A DNA stretch of 64,000 nt from Oceanobacillus rekensis (GCF_002153375.1 NZ_MTBQ01000001.1:434001-498000); one strand, 5' to 3'; shown: positions 35,301-43,464, counted from the first letter of the stretch. Program-made: numbers and translations. Notes: generated by a model not told the origin, from the letters alone.

Positions 35301-35846
35301 TTATTGATATCTCTTAATCAGTTCAACAAATGTATCGACGAATGATTGTAAAAATTGAACCGTTCCTTCATTATTAATTTTTCCATTTGCATCCAATAAG
35401 TCTTGAGAATTGGCAAGATAAACTTCAGGTTGTTGAACAACAGGCATGTTTAAAAATGCTAGAGATTGACGTAAATGATGGTTGGCACCAAATCCACTTA
35501 AATTACTGATGGAATGACTAATAATAGCTGCCGGTTTCCCATCCCATACACTTTCACCATATGGTCTAGAACCGATATCCAGTGCATTTTTAAGTGCAGC
35601 TGGTACACTACGGTTATGTTCAGGCGTTACAAATAAAACAGCTTCAATTCCTTTCATTCGTTTACGGAATGTATCATATTCTGCTGGATTATTTTCATCG
35701 TAATCCTGATTATATATAGGGAGATTACCAATTTCAACAAACTCTGTTTCATATCCTTCAGGGAATAATGTTGCTACATTGTCAGCAATCTTTTGAGAAA
35801 AAGCTTCTTTTCTTAGACTTCCGACTATGATACCGATTTTCGCCAT
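35301..35846 (-). CDS. NADPH-dependent FMN reductase family protein
   Basis: 181-residue flavodoxin-fold oxidoreductase. The FMN phosphate-binding loop GSLRKEAFSQKIA lies near the N-terminus, with the family motif TPEHNRSVPAALKNALDIGSRP (about 80-101) and GFGANHHLRQSLAFLNMPVV in the C-terminal half. Relatives reduce FMN, azo dyes, quinones or chromate with NAD(P)H. Specificity cannot be read from sequence. The ATG follows AAAGGGG. It converges on the Bce-like permease and lies 157 bp from the DUF454 gene. It belongs to the segment bounded by the repeated dnaI terminator sequence. Confidence 0.9.
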   Translation of the reverse strand: MAKIGIIVGSLRKEAFSQKIADNVATLFPEGYETEFVEIGNLPIYNQDYDENNPAEYDTFRKRMKGIEAVLFVTPEHNRSVPAALKNALDIGSRPYGESVWDGKPAAIISHSISNLSGFGANHHLRQSLAFLNMPVVQQPEVYLANSQDLLDANGKINNEGTVQFLQSFVDTFVELIKRYQ

Positions 35847-36002
35847 ATTTTATCTACCCCTTTCTCTTTGTTTTTCTAACGTTTCATTATCCATAATAGT
35901 GTTTTGCCTTACACTTTATTTCTACCCTCTTATTATTTTTTTAATCTACTGAATGACCAATAAACAAGATTGTCATTTCCTTAAACAAAAAGTAAATATA
36001 AC

Positions 36003-36398
36003 TTATTTAGAGTGTTTATTATTTTCTTCTTGCCCCAATTTAATCGTTTTAATATTATTGATGAAATAATAATGTTTATAAAGGCCGAGCACAATCAAAA
36101 TAATTTGTACGATAAGAATGTCTACATAAAAAACTGAAAACAAGATAAAGAAATCTGCTATTAAGTTGATACGGATTTTCTCTTTACGTGTCATGCCTCT
36201 ATTTTGGCGAAATCCTTCTACATATTTTTCATATATTACGGTATTTTTGAACCAATTATCGATCCGCTTGGAACCTTTCGCAAAGCAAAAAGATGCAATT
36301 AAAATAAACGGGCCGCCTGGCAGCACAGGTAACACAATACCCGCAATACCTATTCCAAGAGATATAAATCCAAGGGTAAAGAATAGAATATTTTTCAT
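36003..36398 (-). CDS. DUF454 (YbaN-like) membrane protein
   Basis: 131-residue membrane protein with the DUF454 pattern: N-terminal TM segment with GIAGIVLPVLPGGPFILIASFCFAKGS (about 17-43), then RIDNWFKNTVIYEKYVEGFRQNRGMTRKEK, and two further TM helices (about 83-118). The function is unknown. The ATG follows AAAGGATTG. It is the last intact gene on this side of the accessory segment, followed upstream by about 700 bp of decayed sequence before the dnaI terminator. Confidence 0.88.
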   Translation of the reverse strand: MKNILFFTLGFISLGIGIAGIVLPVLPGGPFILIASFCFAKGSKRIDNWFKNTVIYEKYVEGFRQNRGMTRKEKIRINLIADFFILFSVFYVDILIVQIILIVLGLYKHYYFINNIKTIKLGQEENNKHSK

Positions 36399-36499
36399 AT
36401 GTTCAATCCTTTAATCTAATTTTCTATTCGAATAGATGGTGGATATGCCTGCACGATTAGTTTAAAGAGTACAGTTAACTAAATGAATTAATTATTTCT

Positions 36500-36930
36500 G
36501 AAAGAAATCTTCTATCGCCTTTTTGAATCTTATGGGGTCTCACCAAACCTATGCCCATTAACATCGGAAATATAGTATTCCCCATTAGACAACTGTATAG
36601 AATTAGCTCTTCTATCGTCTCTTCGAAAAAAATAGTATAGTTGGTACTATCTATCGTTGTTAGTTGTTAGTTGTTAGTTGTTAGCTCCCAACTTGCACCT
36701 ATTCCTATACCAACACTATCAGATATTCCTACAACATAGAATCCTTCATCGTTTTCTTTTAACTTACCAACAAAATAAGCATGCTTACTCTCTTTGTCGC
36801 CATTAGTTTTTCGTCTTTTGTTGTTATAATTAAGTCAATGATTCCTGTTATTACCTCATCTTCAACAAAGTTTTTAAAAGCTTCCTCTCCAGCATTTTCA
36901 TCAAGAACTTTTACCGTTATCTTCAATTTA
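36500..36930 (-). pseudogene. Decayed unrecognised gene
   Basis: The minus strand holds pieces of protein-like sequence in different frames: ITVKVLDENAGEEAFKNFVEDEV, then KHAYFVGKLKENDEGFYVVGISD up to ASWELTTNN and a stop, then SIQLSNGEYYISDVNGHRFGE and a stop. The pieces run in a consistent order, as in a gene broken by several shifts and stops. Four TTGTTAG heptamers lie at one break. I do not recognise the family. The rest of 36414-37135 holds only the dnaI terminator and its flank. Confidence 0.45.
36657..36684. repeat. Heptanucleotide microsatellite (TTGTTAG)4
   Basis: Four exact copies of TTGTTAG. The unit length is not a multiple of three, so gain or loss of a copy shifts the frame of the decayed gene around it. 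The stop codon that ends the middle fragment is made by the repeat (CTAACAA on the minus strand). Confidence 0.9.
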
Positions 36931-36974
36931 TATACTTATTTTACCACAAGTATTATTCCTTTATAAGAATTCAC

Positions 36975-37035
36975 TAAATATTACAATCAACAATAAAAAT
37001 ACACACGCCATTCCGAAGTGAAATAACGTGTGTCA
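36975..37035 (-). terminator. Terminator of dnaB-dnaI
   Basis: ACACACG (37001-37007) and CGTGTGT (37027-37033), with partial pairing inside, followed on the minus strand by ATTTTTATTG. It lies 100 bases after the dnaI stop. A partial second copy of its distal side occurs at 30499-30548. Confidence 0.75.
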
Positions 37036-37135
37036 TTATTTATTTAGATTTCTGAAGGATGCCAATTACAGAAAAAGTTGCTAGGTTTTTGTCCAGTTAA
37101 GTCGGACTACCTCTTTAGGGACTCGTCCTATTTAC

Positions 37136-38062
37136 CTACAAACGCCTGTTATGTCCATCAATTTTCACTATTTTACTGACCTGCTTAATCCGTTCGATGA
37201 TTCTTCCTGCTTTTACCTTTTCAATGCCATTCTTCGTTACAGCAAACTGGTCTTCCAGTTGGTCCAAATCATAATTCGAAGTAAAGAAAACTGGAAGACC
37301 TTCCATCATCCGATATTGCAGAACAGAACCAAGAATTTCGTCCCGGAACCATGCAGATTGCAGTTCCGCACCAATATCATCCAACATCAGAACATCAGCT
37401 TTTTTAAAAAAGTCAACCTTTTCATTAAAAGAATCGTCCTTAAACGATCCTTTAATTTCCCTAACAAACTCAGGCATATAGATCAGTGTAGATGATATAT
37501 TGATTTTTTTAAGTTCATTTGCTAGAGCACCTAAAAGATAGGTTTTTCCAACACCAAATTGCCCGTGGAAATAGATACCCTTTTTTGGAAGTTCTATTTT
37601 AGCCTGATCTACAAATGCCATAAGATCGTTATTGGCGGCCAGCCTTGGTGTCTCTACCGATAATTCCAAGAAACTTGCCTGAAGTATTTCTTTTGGCATG
37701 TATAGACTTTGAATTAATTTCTGCTTTTCCTGGTCCTTCTCATGCATAATTCTACTATGGCATTTTTCATAGGTCAGACTTATTTCATTGTTTTCCACAT
37801 TAAGCACTGGAGAGTAACCTGGAACCATGTTTTTACATGCTGGATAGGATTCACATTGATTACATTGCTTTGACTGTGTTTTGTACTCATAAAACTTCAT
37901 AAGCGCCTTATTTATTTCTGCTTGAGGGAGTTGCGGATATAGCGATAGAAATTCATTGATTTCCGGATCATTCAAGACTTCTTGTTTTATTTTAAGATAG
38001 TTTTCTTTAAAATTATTATTTGTTTGCATCCATGATTTTAATGCAGACTGTATAGGTTTCAT
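37136..38062 (-). CDS. dnaI: Primosomal protein DnaI (helicase loader)
   Basis: 308-residue AAA+ helicase loader that places the replicative helicase DnaC onto DNA with DnaB and DnaD. The N-terminal domain has the zinc-binding cysteines CNQCESYPACKN with a later C-H pair (EKCHSR). The AAA+ domain (about 130-300) has Walker A GQFGVGKTYL, Walker B DVLMLDDIGAE, sensor 1 VFFTSNYD and an arginine-rich end GRIIERIKQ. The length matches Bacillus subtilis DnaI. The ATG follows AGGATG, 27 bp after dnaB; the pair forms one operon ending at the terminator near 37001. Confidence 0.96.
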   Translation of the reverse strand: MKPIQSALKSWMQTNNNFKENYLKIKQEVLNDPEINEFLSLYPQLPQAEINKALMKFYEYKTQSKQCNQCESYPACKNMVPGYSPVLNVENNEISLTYEKCHSRIMHEKDQEKQKLIQSLYMPKEILQASFLELSVETPRLAANNDLMAFVDQAKIELPKKGIYFHGQFGVGKTYLLGALANELKKINISSTLIYMPEFVREIKGSFKDDSFNEKVDFFKKADVLMLDDIGAELQSAWFRDEILGSVLQYRMMEGLPVFFTSNYDLDQLEDQFAVTKNGIEKVKAGRIIERIKQVSKIVKIDGHNRRL

Positions 38063-38089
38063 TTATCATCATCCTAACACATGACTAGA

Positions 38090-39421
38090 TTAGTTTCCAT
38101 TTGAATATTGTCTCAGCCTTGCTGCAACCTCTTCTTGCTCCTTCGTCATAATTGTATTATTAGCAACTGCAGGTTGTTTCACCTGCTTATGCTTTTTCTC
38201 TTTAAACCAATCCGGAACAATTTCCTTGGAAACTTGTTTTCGATTATAGGTTGACTTTCGCGACATATCTTTTTGAAAACGTTCCTGCTCTTTTTTCGCA
38301 AACACCATTGCTTCTTTTGCTGTTTTTATATTTGCTCGCGACCAGTGGCTAGCAATTTTATCAAGATATGCCTTTGACAACTTCATATTCGTCTGTAAAA
38401 GTACATAGTGGATCAAAACATTCATGACAGGTGATGGTAACCCTTGCGTTGTCATCACTTCGCGTATTGCCTTCATATCTTGTTCAGATGCATGGTTACC
38501 ACTCGATAAATCCTCTAGAAGCTGCTTTGGTGATATTGTCTCCAATTCCTGGATTAGCATTTCTTCTTTTGTCGTTGGTGTTTCTTTTATTTCCTTTTTG
38601 ACAGGCTGGGCGACCTCTGTCAGTCTGATTGGTTTATTATTATTTTTGGCCTTAAACAAATCATGGCAGGCTACTTTAAATTCTTCTGTATCCAATAAGT
38701 TTTCATCCGTTAATGCCCATAATACCGACTTATCGATTTCGTATGTTTCTAGTTCATAAAGTACCATCATTTGATAAATCAATTTACGATTATTAGAAGT
38801 TAATACTTTCCTTACCGGAATCATACGCTGTTTCAGCATCTGCTCCATCCAAGTGAAATCCATATTAATTTCCTCTGAAGATGATTCCTGTTTCGGTATT
38901 CCATCCAAAGCTTCTGCGGATGGTGCAAATGTCTGAAAAATCTCACTAAAAACAGCTGTTATATTCTCTCCATTATCATCAGCAGCCGTTTGTAGATAGT
39001 GATTTTTTAATAGGCGGTATTTCTGATCCCCAATATGGTGGTATAATAATTGGGAAAGCATGGCATCCTTAAAGAAATTGTCAGGAGCAAATGGACTCTG
39101 TAGTTCGTATGTATACAGATCACTAGACTCCCAGTTTTGCTTATAAGTTTTTAATAAACCTATGCCCTCCAGTTTTCTTCTGGACTCATAGATTTCATTC
39201 AACGGCAGATTTAGGTAGTTCATTAATGTATGATGGGTCTGGGGTGAATAATCCTGCTGTAAGTCCTTATCATGCAAAAGCGTCTGATAAAGAGCTACAG
39301 CATAAATCCCTATCAATGGCTGATATAAATGTGTCAGTGATTTGGCGTAATCGACAGGCAAATATTCTTTTTGTGTCACAATATAGCCGTCCACCGGCAA
39401 AATTTGACCAATATAGTTCAT
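38090..39421 (-). CDS. dnaB: Replication initiation and membrane attachment protein DnaB
   Basis: 443-residue Firmicutes DnaB (not the helicase). It is needed for initiation at oriC, for restart, and for membrane attachment of the origin. The N-terminal winged-helix region (about 1-110, YAKSLTHLYQPLIGIYAVALYQTLL) and the DnaB/DnaD C-terminal domain (about 295-375, with KLSKAYLDKIASHWSRANIKTAKEAM, the YxxxIxxxW motif) are clear. A basic tail follows. The start is placed at the ATG ending at 39421 with AAAGGTG 8 bases upstream; the GTG three codons earlier abuts that ribosome site. It is followed closely by dnaI. Confidence 0.94.
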   Translation of the reverse strand: MNYIGQILPVDGYIVTQKEYLPVDYAKSLTHLYQPLIGIYAVALYQTLLHDKDLQQDYSPQTHHTLMNYLNLPLNEIYESRRKLEGIGLLKTYKQNWESSDLYTYELQSPFAPDNFFKDAMLSQLLYHHIGDQKYRLLKNHYLQTAADDNGENITAVFSEIFQTFAPSAEALDGIPKQESSSEEINMDFTWMEQMLKQRMIPVRKVLTSNNRKLIYQMMVLYELETYEIDKSVLWALTDENLLDTEEFKVACHDLFKAKNNNKPIRLTEVAQPVKKEIKETPTTKEEMLIQELETISPKQLLEDLSSGNHASEQDMKAIREVMTTQGLPSPVMNVLIHYVLLQTNMKLSKAYLDKIASHWSRANIKTAKEAMVFAKKEQERFQKDMSRKSTYNRKQVSKEIVPDWFKEKKHKQVKQPAVANNTIMTKEQEEVAARLRQYSNGN

Positions 39422-39457
39422 GTTTGTCACACCTTTTTGTAGAAGATAGAGATTAGA

Positions 39458-39526
39458 GGATGTTCAAAAAGTCCGGTATAAAGGATACCTCGAATTTTGG
39501 ACCTTTTTATCCTCCTATTTGAACAC
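39458..39526. repeat. Small dispersed element with GTTCAAAAA ends, short copy
   Basis: GGATGTTCAAAAAGTCCGGTA at one end and ACCTTTTTATCCTCCTATTTGAAC at the other are inverted to each other. About 70 bp between nrdR and dnaB. It matches the copies at 23279 and 40681. Folded RNA would place the paired ends just after nrdR, so the element may serve as its terminator. Confidence 0.75.
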
Positions 39527-39535
39527 GTACATATG

Positions 39536-40003
39536 TTATTTTTTATCTTTGTCTGTGTTGATAATATCTTTCAGCTCGTCCAAAAAAACGGTGATGTCTT
39601 TAAACTGACGATAAACGGAAGCAAATCTAACGTAGGATACTTCATCGACCTTGGATAATCGTTCCATCACCAGTTCACCAATATCAATACTAGAAACTTC
39701 GGATGAACCTTGATTACGCAATTCTCTTTCCACATCAAGTGCAAGTGATTCAATGGTTTCAAGCGCTACTGGCCTTTTTTCACACGCTCTAATTAATCCC
39801 CTTGTCAGTTTTTCCCTTGAAAATTCCTGTCTTACACCATCCTTTTTCACAACAATTAATGGGACTTCTTCCATCCGTTCAAACGTTGTAAAACGAAAGC
39901 CGCATTTTTCACATTCTCTGCGTCTACGGATTGAACTCCCTTCTTCTATCGGACGGGAATCCAGTACTTTCGTATTCTTATTATGGCAATTGGAACATCG
40001 CAT
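39536..40003 (-). CDS. nrdR: Transcriptional repressor NrdR
   Basis: 155-residue NrdR that represses ribonucleotide reductase operons through NrdR boxes, sensing ATP/dATP. Zinc ribbon at the N-terminus ([15 protein letters not shown] ... [12 protein letters not shown]) and an ATP-cone domain (about 49-139, [31 protein letters not shown]). The length is typical. GGGGATG precedes the ATG. It is upstream of dnaB-dnaI, the usual Bacillus order, but a dispersed element lies between, so co-transcription is uncertain. No NrdR box was found inside the window. Confidence 0.97.
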   Translation of the reverse strand: MRCSNCHNKNTKVLDSRPIEEGSSIRRRRECEKCGFRFTTFERMEEVPLIVVKKDGVRQEFSREKLTRGLIRACEKRPVALETIESLALDVERELRNQGSSEVSSIDIGELVMERLSKVDEVSYVRFASVYRQFKDITVFLDELKDIINTDKDKK

Positions 40004-40057
40004 GTTAGTTCATCCCCATTCTTTCTAGCTTTCATCGTTACCTATTTTTATCATTTA

Positions 40058-40140
40058 TCCCGCCTAAACGGGAAGTAAGACCCCCACTTCGAGATTTCAA
40101 GTAGTCCGTGGAAGGTAAGTGGGGGAAGAAGGGACCCCAC
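40058..40140. repeat. G+C-rich palindromic element
   Basis: CCCG-N6-CGGG is followed by CCCCCACTT (40081-40089) and AAGTGGGGG (40117-40125) with 27 bases between. A third block GGGACCCCACTGAATAAAG runs up to the stop codon of the next gene. The base composition is unlike the surroundings. It may be an IS200/IS605-type end or a palindromic repeat; only one copy lies in the window. Confidence 0.5.
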
Positions 40141-40151
40141 TGAATAAAGTT

Positions 40152-40532
40152 TCACTTTATCAATGGCAATTCCCTATTTACTTGTGAATAAAGCTGATTG
40201 ATGAGTTTCGTACTATAACCAAAATCAATTGGTAGTAATGATTCAGTCGTTACTGAAAAGTCAATCGCTGTATTGTATGGCCGAACCATGATAACCGTTG
40301 CCACAATAAAAGCCTTTTTCCCTTTTTTGTACACGACACTCAATTCACCATGTTCAGCGGAAATGGCATTTATTTCGAATTCCGCACTATTTTTAAAGTT
40401 ATTTTCTAGCATTGCCATTGCTTTATCTTTACTAGTTTTATAATAATGGGTTCTTAAAGTTTCATCCCAATGTTTTTCCCCGGTTTCTGCATGTTTGTTA
40501 AAATATTTTTTAAGCATATTGCCTATCGACAT
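40152..40532 (-). CDS. Conserved cytosolic protein of unknown function
   Basis: 126 residues, no TM segment or signal peptide; mixed alpha/beta with a helical N-terminus (MSIGNMLKKYFNKHAETGEKHW) and a beta-rich middle (LSVVYKKGKKAFIVATVIMV). I do not recognise the family. The start is placed at the ATG ending at 40532, with GGGGTG 6 bases upstream; a longer frame to 40553 has no ribosome site. It occupies the place where Bacillus subtilis has speD (between nrdR and gapB), but shows no resemblance to SpeD and is not cleaved at a KES-type site. Its 3' end merges into a palindromic element. Confidence 0.7.
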   Translation of the reverse strand: MSIGNMLKKYFNKHAETGEKHWDETLRTHYYKTSKDKAMAMLENNFKNSAEFEINAISAEHGELSVVYKKGKKAFIVATVIMVRPYNTAIDFSVTTESLLPIDFGYSTKLINQLYSQVNRELPLIK

Positions 40533-40609
40533 TTTTCGCACCCCAACCTGCATCTTATTTCATACATATCTATTAATATATTCTAACACGTTTTACGTAA
40601 ATCCTCTAG

Positions 40610-40660
40610 TTGGTAAAAATTAAATGCGCCAATTTCGATGCTTCATCGAAATTGGCGCAT
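40610..40660 (-). terminator. Terminator downstream of gapB
   Basis: ATGCGCCAATTTCGATG and CATCGAAATTGGCGCAT form a perfect 17-bp stem with a 3-base loop; on the minus strand TTTAATTTTT follows. It lies about 115 bases after the gapB stop, beyond a dispersed element. Confidence 0.8.
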
Positions 40661-40680
40661 GGGTTAGTATCTATTATTAG

Positions 40681-40770
40681 AGGATGTTTAAAAATTCCGG
40701 TAAAAATGGCACATCGAAATTCTTCGCCACTTTGAACTTCCCTGTCCTTTTTATCCTCCTTTTTGAATAC
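40681..40770. repeat. Small dispersed element with GTTCAAAAA ends, medium copy
   Basis: AGGATGTTTAAAAATTCCGG at one end and CCTTTTTATCCTCCTTTTTGAA at the other; the inner part TAAAAATGGCACATCGAA matches the reverse complement of the copy at 23279. It sits six bases from the gapB stop codon. Confidence 0.78.
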
Positions 40771-40776
40771 AGATTA

Positions 40777-41808
40777 TTATGAGATATTTGCTGTTGGTTG
40801 AAATAAATAGTTTCCTACATGTTTTGTCAGGTCAAGTACACGTTTAGAATAGCCCCATTCATTATCATACCATGCAATGACTTTCAGTTTATTACCTTCC
40901 ATTACAATGGTGGATAAACCATCAACAATAGCAGAAAATTCGGTTGTAGTGTAATCAATTGAAACTAATGGATCCTCTGAATAATCAATGATTCCTCTAA
41001 GTTCATTTTCTGAAGCTTCCTTAAAAGCTTGATTTACATCTTCAATGGTAACTGACTTTTCTACATCAACAACTAAATCGACAAGTGATACGTTCGGTGT
41101 AGGCACACGTAATGCCATTCCATGAAGCTTTCCTTGCAAATGTGGCAATACTTCGCTTAAAGCCTTTGCTGCGCCTGTCGTCGTTGGTATAATGGATTGG
41201 GTACAACCACGTGCTCGACGTAAATCTTTATGCGGATTATCCAAATTTTTCTGGTCATTCGTGAATGCATGTACGGTAGTCATCAGCCCGTTAACAATTG
41301 AAAAATTATCATCCAGTACTTTTACAATTGGTGCAAGACAATTCGTGGTACATGAAGCGTTCGAAATCACATTGTCCTTCTCAGGGATATAGGCAGCATC
41401 ATTTACTCCCATAACAATTGTTTTATCCACTTGTTTACCCGGCGCCGTAATCACAACTTTCTTTGCTCCAGCTTCTAGATGTAAACCAGCAGATTCTTTT
41501 GTCGTAAATTTACCTGTTGCTTCAATAACAACGTCAATATCAAATTCTTTCCATGGAAGATTTTCAGGTTCTCTCGAGTTGACTAGTTTTACCTTTTTTT
41601 GGTTAACTTCAATTCCATCCTGAAGCGCTTTCACTTCACCGTCAAAAATACCATGCACACTATCATATTTTATTAGATGTGCAAGCGTCTCAGGAGGATA
41701 GCTTGCATTAATTGCGACTACTTCTAATTGATTATCTGTAATTGCTTGACGGAACACCATACGTCCAATCCGTCCAAATCCAGTTATGGCCACACGAGTT
41801 TTGTTCAT
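40777..41808 (-). CDS. gapB: Glyceraldehyde-3-phosphate dehydrogenase, gluconeogenic (GapB)
   Basis: 343-residue GAPDH of the GapB branch, which runs the reaction in the gluconeogenic direction with NADP. NAD(P)-binding GFGRIGR at the N-terminus; catalytic Cys153 in SNASCTTNC and His in TTVHAFTNDQ. After strand beta2 the sequence is INASYPP, where NAD-specific GapA has an Asp (NDLT), fitting NADP preference. This and its place between coaE and the nrdR region identify GapB rather than glycolytic GapA. The ATG follows AGGAGG. A CcpN-type operator covers its promoter, so it should be repressed in glucose. Confidence 0.95.
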   Translation of the reverse strand: MNKTRVAITGFGRIGRMVFRQAITDNQLEVVAINASYPPETLAHLIKYDSVHGIFDGEVKALQDGIEVNQKKVKLVNSREPENLPWKEFDIDVVIEATGKFTTKESAGLHLEAGAKKVVITAPGKQVDKTIVMGVNDAAYIPEKDNVISNASCTTNCLAPIVKVLDDNFSIVNGLMTTVHAFTNDQKNLDNPHKDLRRARGCTQSIIPTTTGAAKALSEVLPHLQGKLHGMALRVPTPNVSLVDLVVDVEKSVTIEDVNQAFKEASENELRGIIDYSEDPLVSIDYTTTEFSAIVDGLSTIVMEGNKLKVIAWYDNEWGYSKRVLDLTKHVGNYLFQPTANIS

Positions 41809-41862
41809 AAGAAACTTAATCCTCCTATATAGGTTATACTTTTACTTCTGTTTATGTTAATT

Positions 41863-41891
41863 AGTATAACACATTGTGTTCGAAATGTGTT
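41863..41891 (-). promoter_or_regulatory. CcpN-type operator over the gapB promoter
   Basis: The minus strand reads TGTGTTATACT (41863-41873), which fits the published CcpN consensus TRTGHYATAYW at every position and contains the -10 TATACT. It overlaps a perfect inverted repeat, AACACATT / AATGTGTT (41868-41875 and 41884-41891). The -35 is poor, as expected for a regulated promoter. Confidence 0.75.
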
Positions 41892-41949
41892 CCATATTTA
41901 TCATAAATTTATATATCTTTTTGAAATGGACATAATTATGGGTTTTTTC

Positions 41950-41996
41950 ATAGAAAAGGACCAGACAAATGATCCATTTCCATTGTCCAGTCCTTT
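41950..41996 (-). terminator. Terminator after coaE
   Basis: AAAGGACCAGACAA and TTGTCCAGTCCTTT form a 14-bp stem (two mismatches), followed on the minus strand by TTTTCTATG, 26 bases after the coaE stop. It separates gapB from the polA-mutM-coaE transcript. Confidence 0.7.
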
Positions 41997-42021
41997 ACTT
42001 TACGGGCTTACGCTTTTTATT

Positions 42022-42621
42022 TTAAAATATATTCCACTCTATTAACAGTTTTTCCAATTGCTCGTAGGAATTTGATTTCGATCCATTATTATCGATGACT
42101 GCATCCGCAAGCTTTACCTTATCTCTCAGTGGCATTTGAGACTGAATTCGCTGGATTGCTTCTTCCTCTGAATAATTATCCCGTTTCATTAGTCTGCTAA
42201 GTTGTACAGATTCGTCAACAAATACAACGATGGTCCGATCCACGAAATCGGTCAGTTTGCTTTCAAATAATAAGGGAATGTCCAGCACTACACACTTTGC
42301 ACCTGATTTCAAATGCTCATCCCTCTGTAGCAGCATGTTTTCACGAACGGCTGGATGTACAATACTGTTTAAAAGTTCTCTCTTCGGTTTATCTGCAAAA
42401 ATAATAGCACCAAGTGCTGGTCTATCCAATGTACTGTCAGCTCGTAAAATTGATTCACCAAAAGCTTCCACAATTTTCTCATAGGCTTGCTTCCCCGGTT
42501 CAACAACTTCCCTTGCAATCTTATCGGCGTCCACTACTGGAATATTGAAATCATCAAACATGAGTGATACAGTACTTTTTCCACTCGCAATACTACCGGT
42601 TAATCCAATACTTAGGGACAT
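42022..42621 (-). CDS. coaE: Dephospho-CoA kinase
   Basis: 199-residue P-loop kinase catalysing the last step of CoA synthesis (3'-phosphorylation of dephospho-CoA). Walker A GSIASGKST (about 10-18), DADKIAREVV (substrate and Mg site), HPAVRENM and DIPLLFES are the family motifs. The ATG has AGAGGTG 6 bases upstream, 15 bp after mutM. It is the last gene of the polA-mutM-coaE cluster; ytaF, present between mutM and coaE in Bacillus subtilis as I recall, is absent. Confidence 0.95.
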   Translation of the reverse strand: MSLSIGLTGSIASGKSTVSLMFDDFNIPVVDADKIAREVVEPGKQAYEKIVEAFGESILRADSTLDRPALGAIIFADKPKRELLNSIVHPAVRENMLLQRDEHLKSGAKCVVLDIPLLFESKLTDFVDRTIVVFVDESVQLSRLMKRDNYSEEEAIQRIQSQMPLRDKVKLADAVIDNNGSKSNSYEQLEKLLIEWNIF

Positions 42622-42636
42622 ACCTTTACACCTCTT

Positions 42637-43464
42637 TTAACTTTTTTGGCATGTTGGGCATACATGTGTTCCACGCCCAGCTACTTTCATTTTCGTTATT
42701 TCGGTACCGCATTTTTTGCATGCTTTATTCTCTTGACCATAAACATATAATTCCTGCTGAAACATTCCCATATCACCTTGACTGTTTACATAAGATCTAA
42801 TGGTCGTTCCCCCAGCCCTTACAGCCTCTTCCAGGGTGGCTATCGCCTGTTCCTGAATGACTTTGACTTCTTTTTTTGTCAGTTTACTTGCCCGTTTCAA
42901 TGGATGAACACCAGCTTTGAATAAAGTTTCATCGACGTAAATATTTCCAAGTCCTGTAACGATTGTCTGGTCCAATAATGCTGCTTTAATGAAACGATCT
43001 GTCTTTTTCAGCTTTTGGTAAAAATAATCAAACGTAAAAGTATCGTCGAAAGGATCTGGTCCGAGCTGGTTTAATGGTTTATTTATAAATTCCTGGCCTT
43101 TTTCATAAACATGCATCGTTCCAAATTTCCTAACATCGTTATAACGAAGCTCTTCCCCATTTGTAAATGTAAAAATGACATGTGTATGTTTTTTCACTGG
43201 TTCCAAGGATGGATGTACACTGTATTTCCCTTCCATTCGCAGATGGGAAATCAGCACATAATCATCCAGATAAAACAGGAGGAACTTCCCTTTCCTGGAT
43301 AGTTCTTGAATGCTTTGCCCTTTAAGCAGTACCTTAAAATGTTCTGTGTCATCAGGTTCTTTAATGATGTTCGGCCAATACACTTCTACTTTTTCAATTT
43401 TTTTATTCAGGACAAATTGCTTTAATGTATTTTTAATTGTTTCTACTTCTGGTAATTCGGGCAT
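42637..43464 (-). CDS. mutM: Formamidopyrimidine-DNA glycosylase (Fpg/MutM)
   Basis: 275-residue bifunctional glycosylase/AP lyase that removes 8-oxoguanine. Catalytic N-terminal Pro2-Glu3 in MPELPEVETI (after Met removal), Lys in SRKGKFLLFYL, helix-two-turn-helix region TGLGNIYVDETLF, and a C-terminal zinc finger CKKCGTEITKMKVAGRGTHVCPTC that binds DNA. All active-site residues are present. The ATG follows AAGGAG. It is 15 bp after polA, so the repair polymerase and glycosylase are co-expressed. Confidence 0.97.
   Translation of the reverse strand: MPELPEVETIKNTLKQFVLNKKIEKVEVYWPNIIKEPDDTEHFKVLLKGQSIQELSRKGKFLLFYLDDYVLISHLRMEGKYSVHPSLEPVKKHTHVIFTFTNGEELRYNDVRKFGTMHVYEKGQEFINKPLNQLGPDPFDDTFTFDYFYQKLKKTDRFIKAALLDQTIVTGLGNIYVDETLFKAGVHPLKRASKLTKKEVKVIQEQAIATLEEAVRAGGTTIRSYVNSQGDMGMFQQELYVYGQENKACKKCGTEITKMKVAGRGTHVCPTCQKS

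Noticed and set aside
36781-36966. 61-codon plus-strand frame
   Set aside because: Ser/Ile-rich antisense of the decayed minus-strand gene, no ribosome site.
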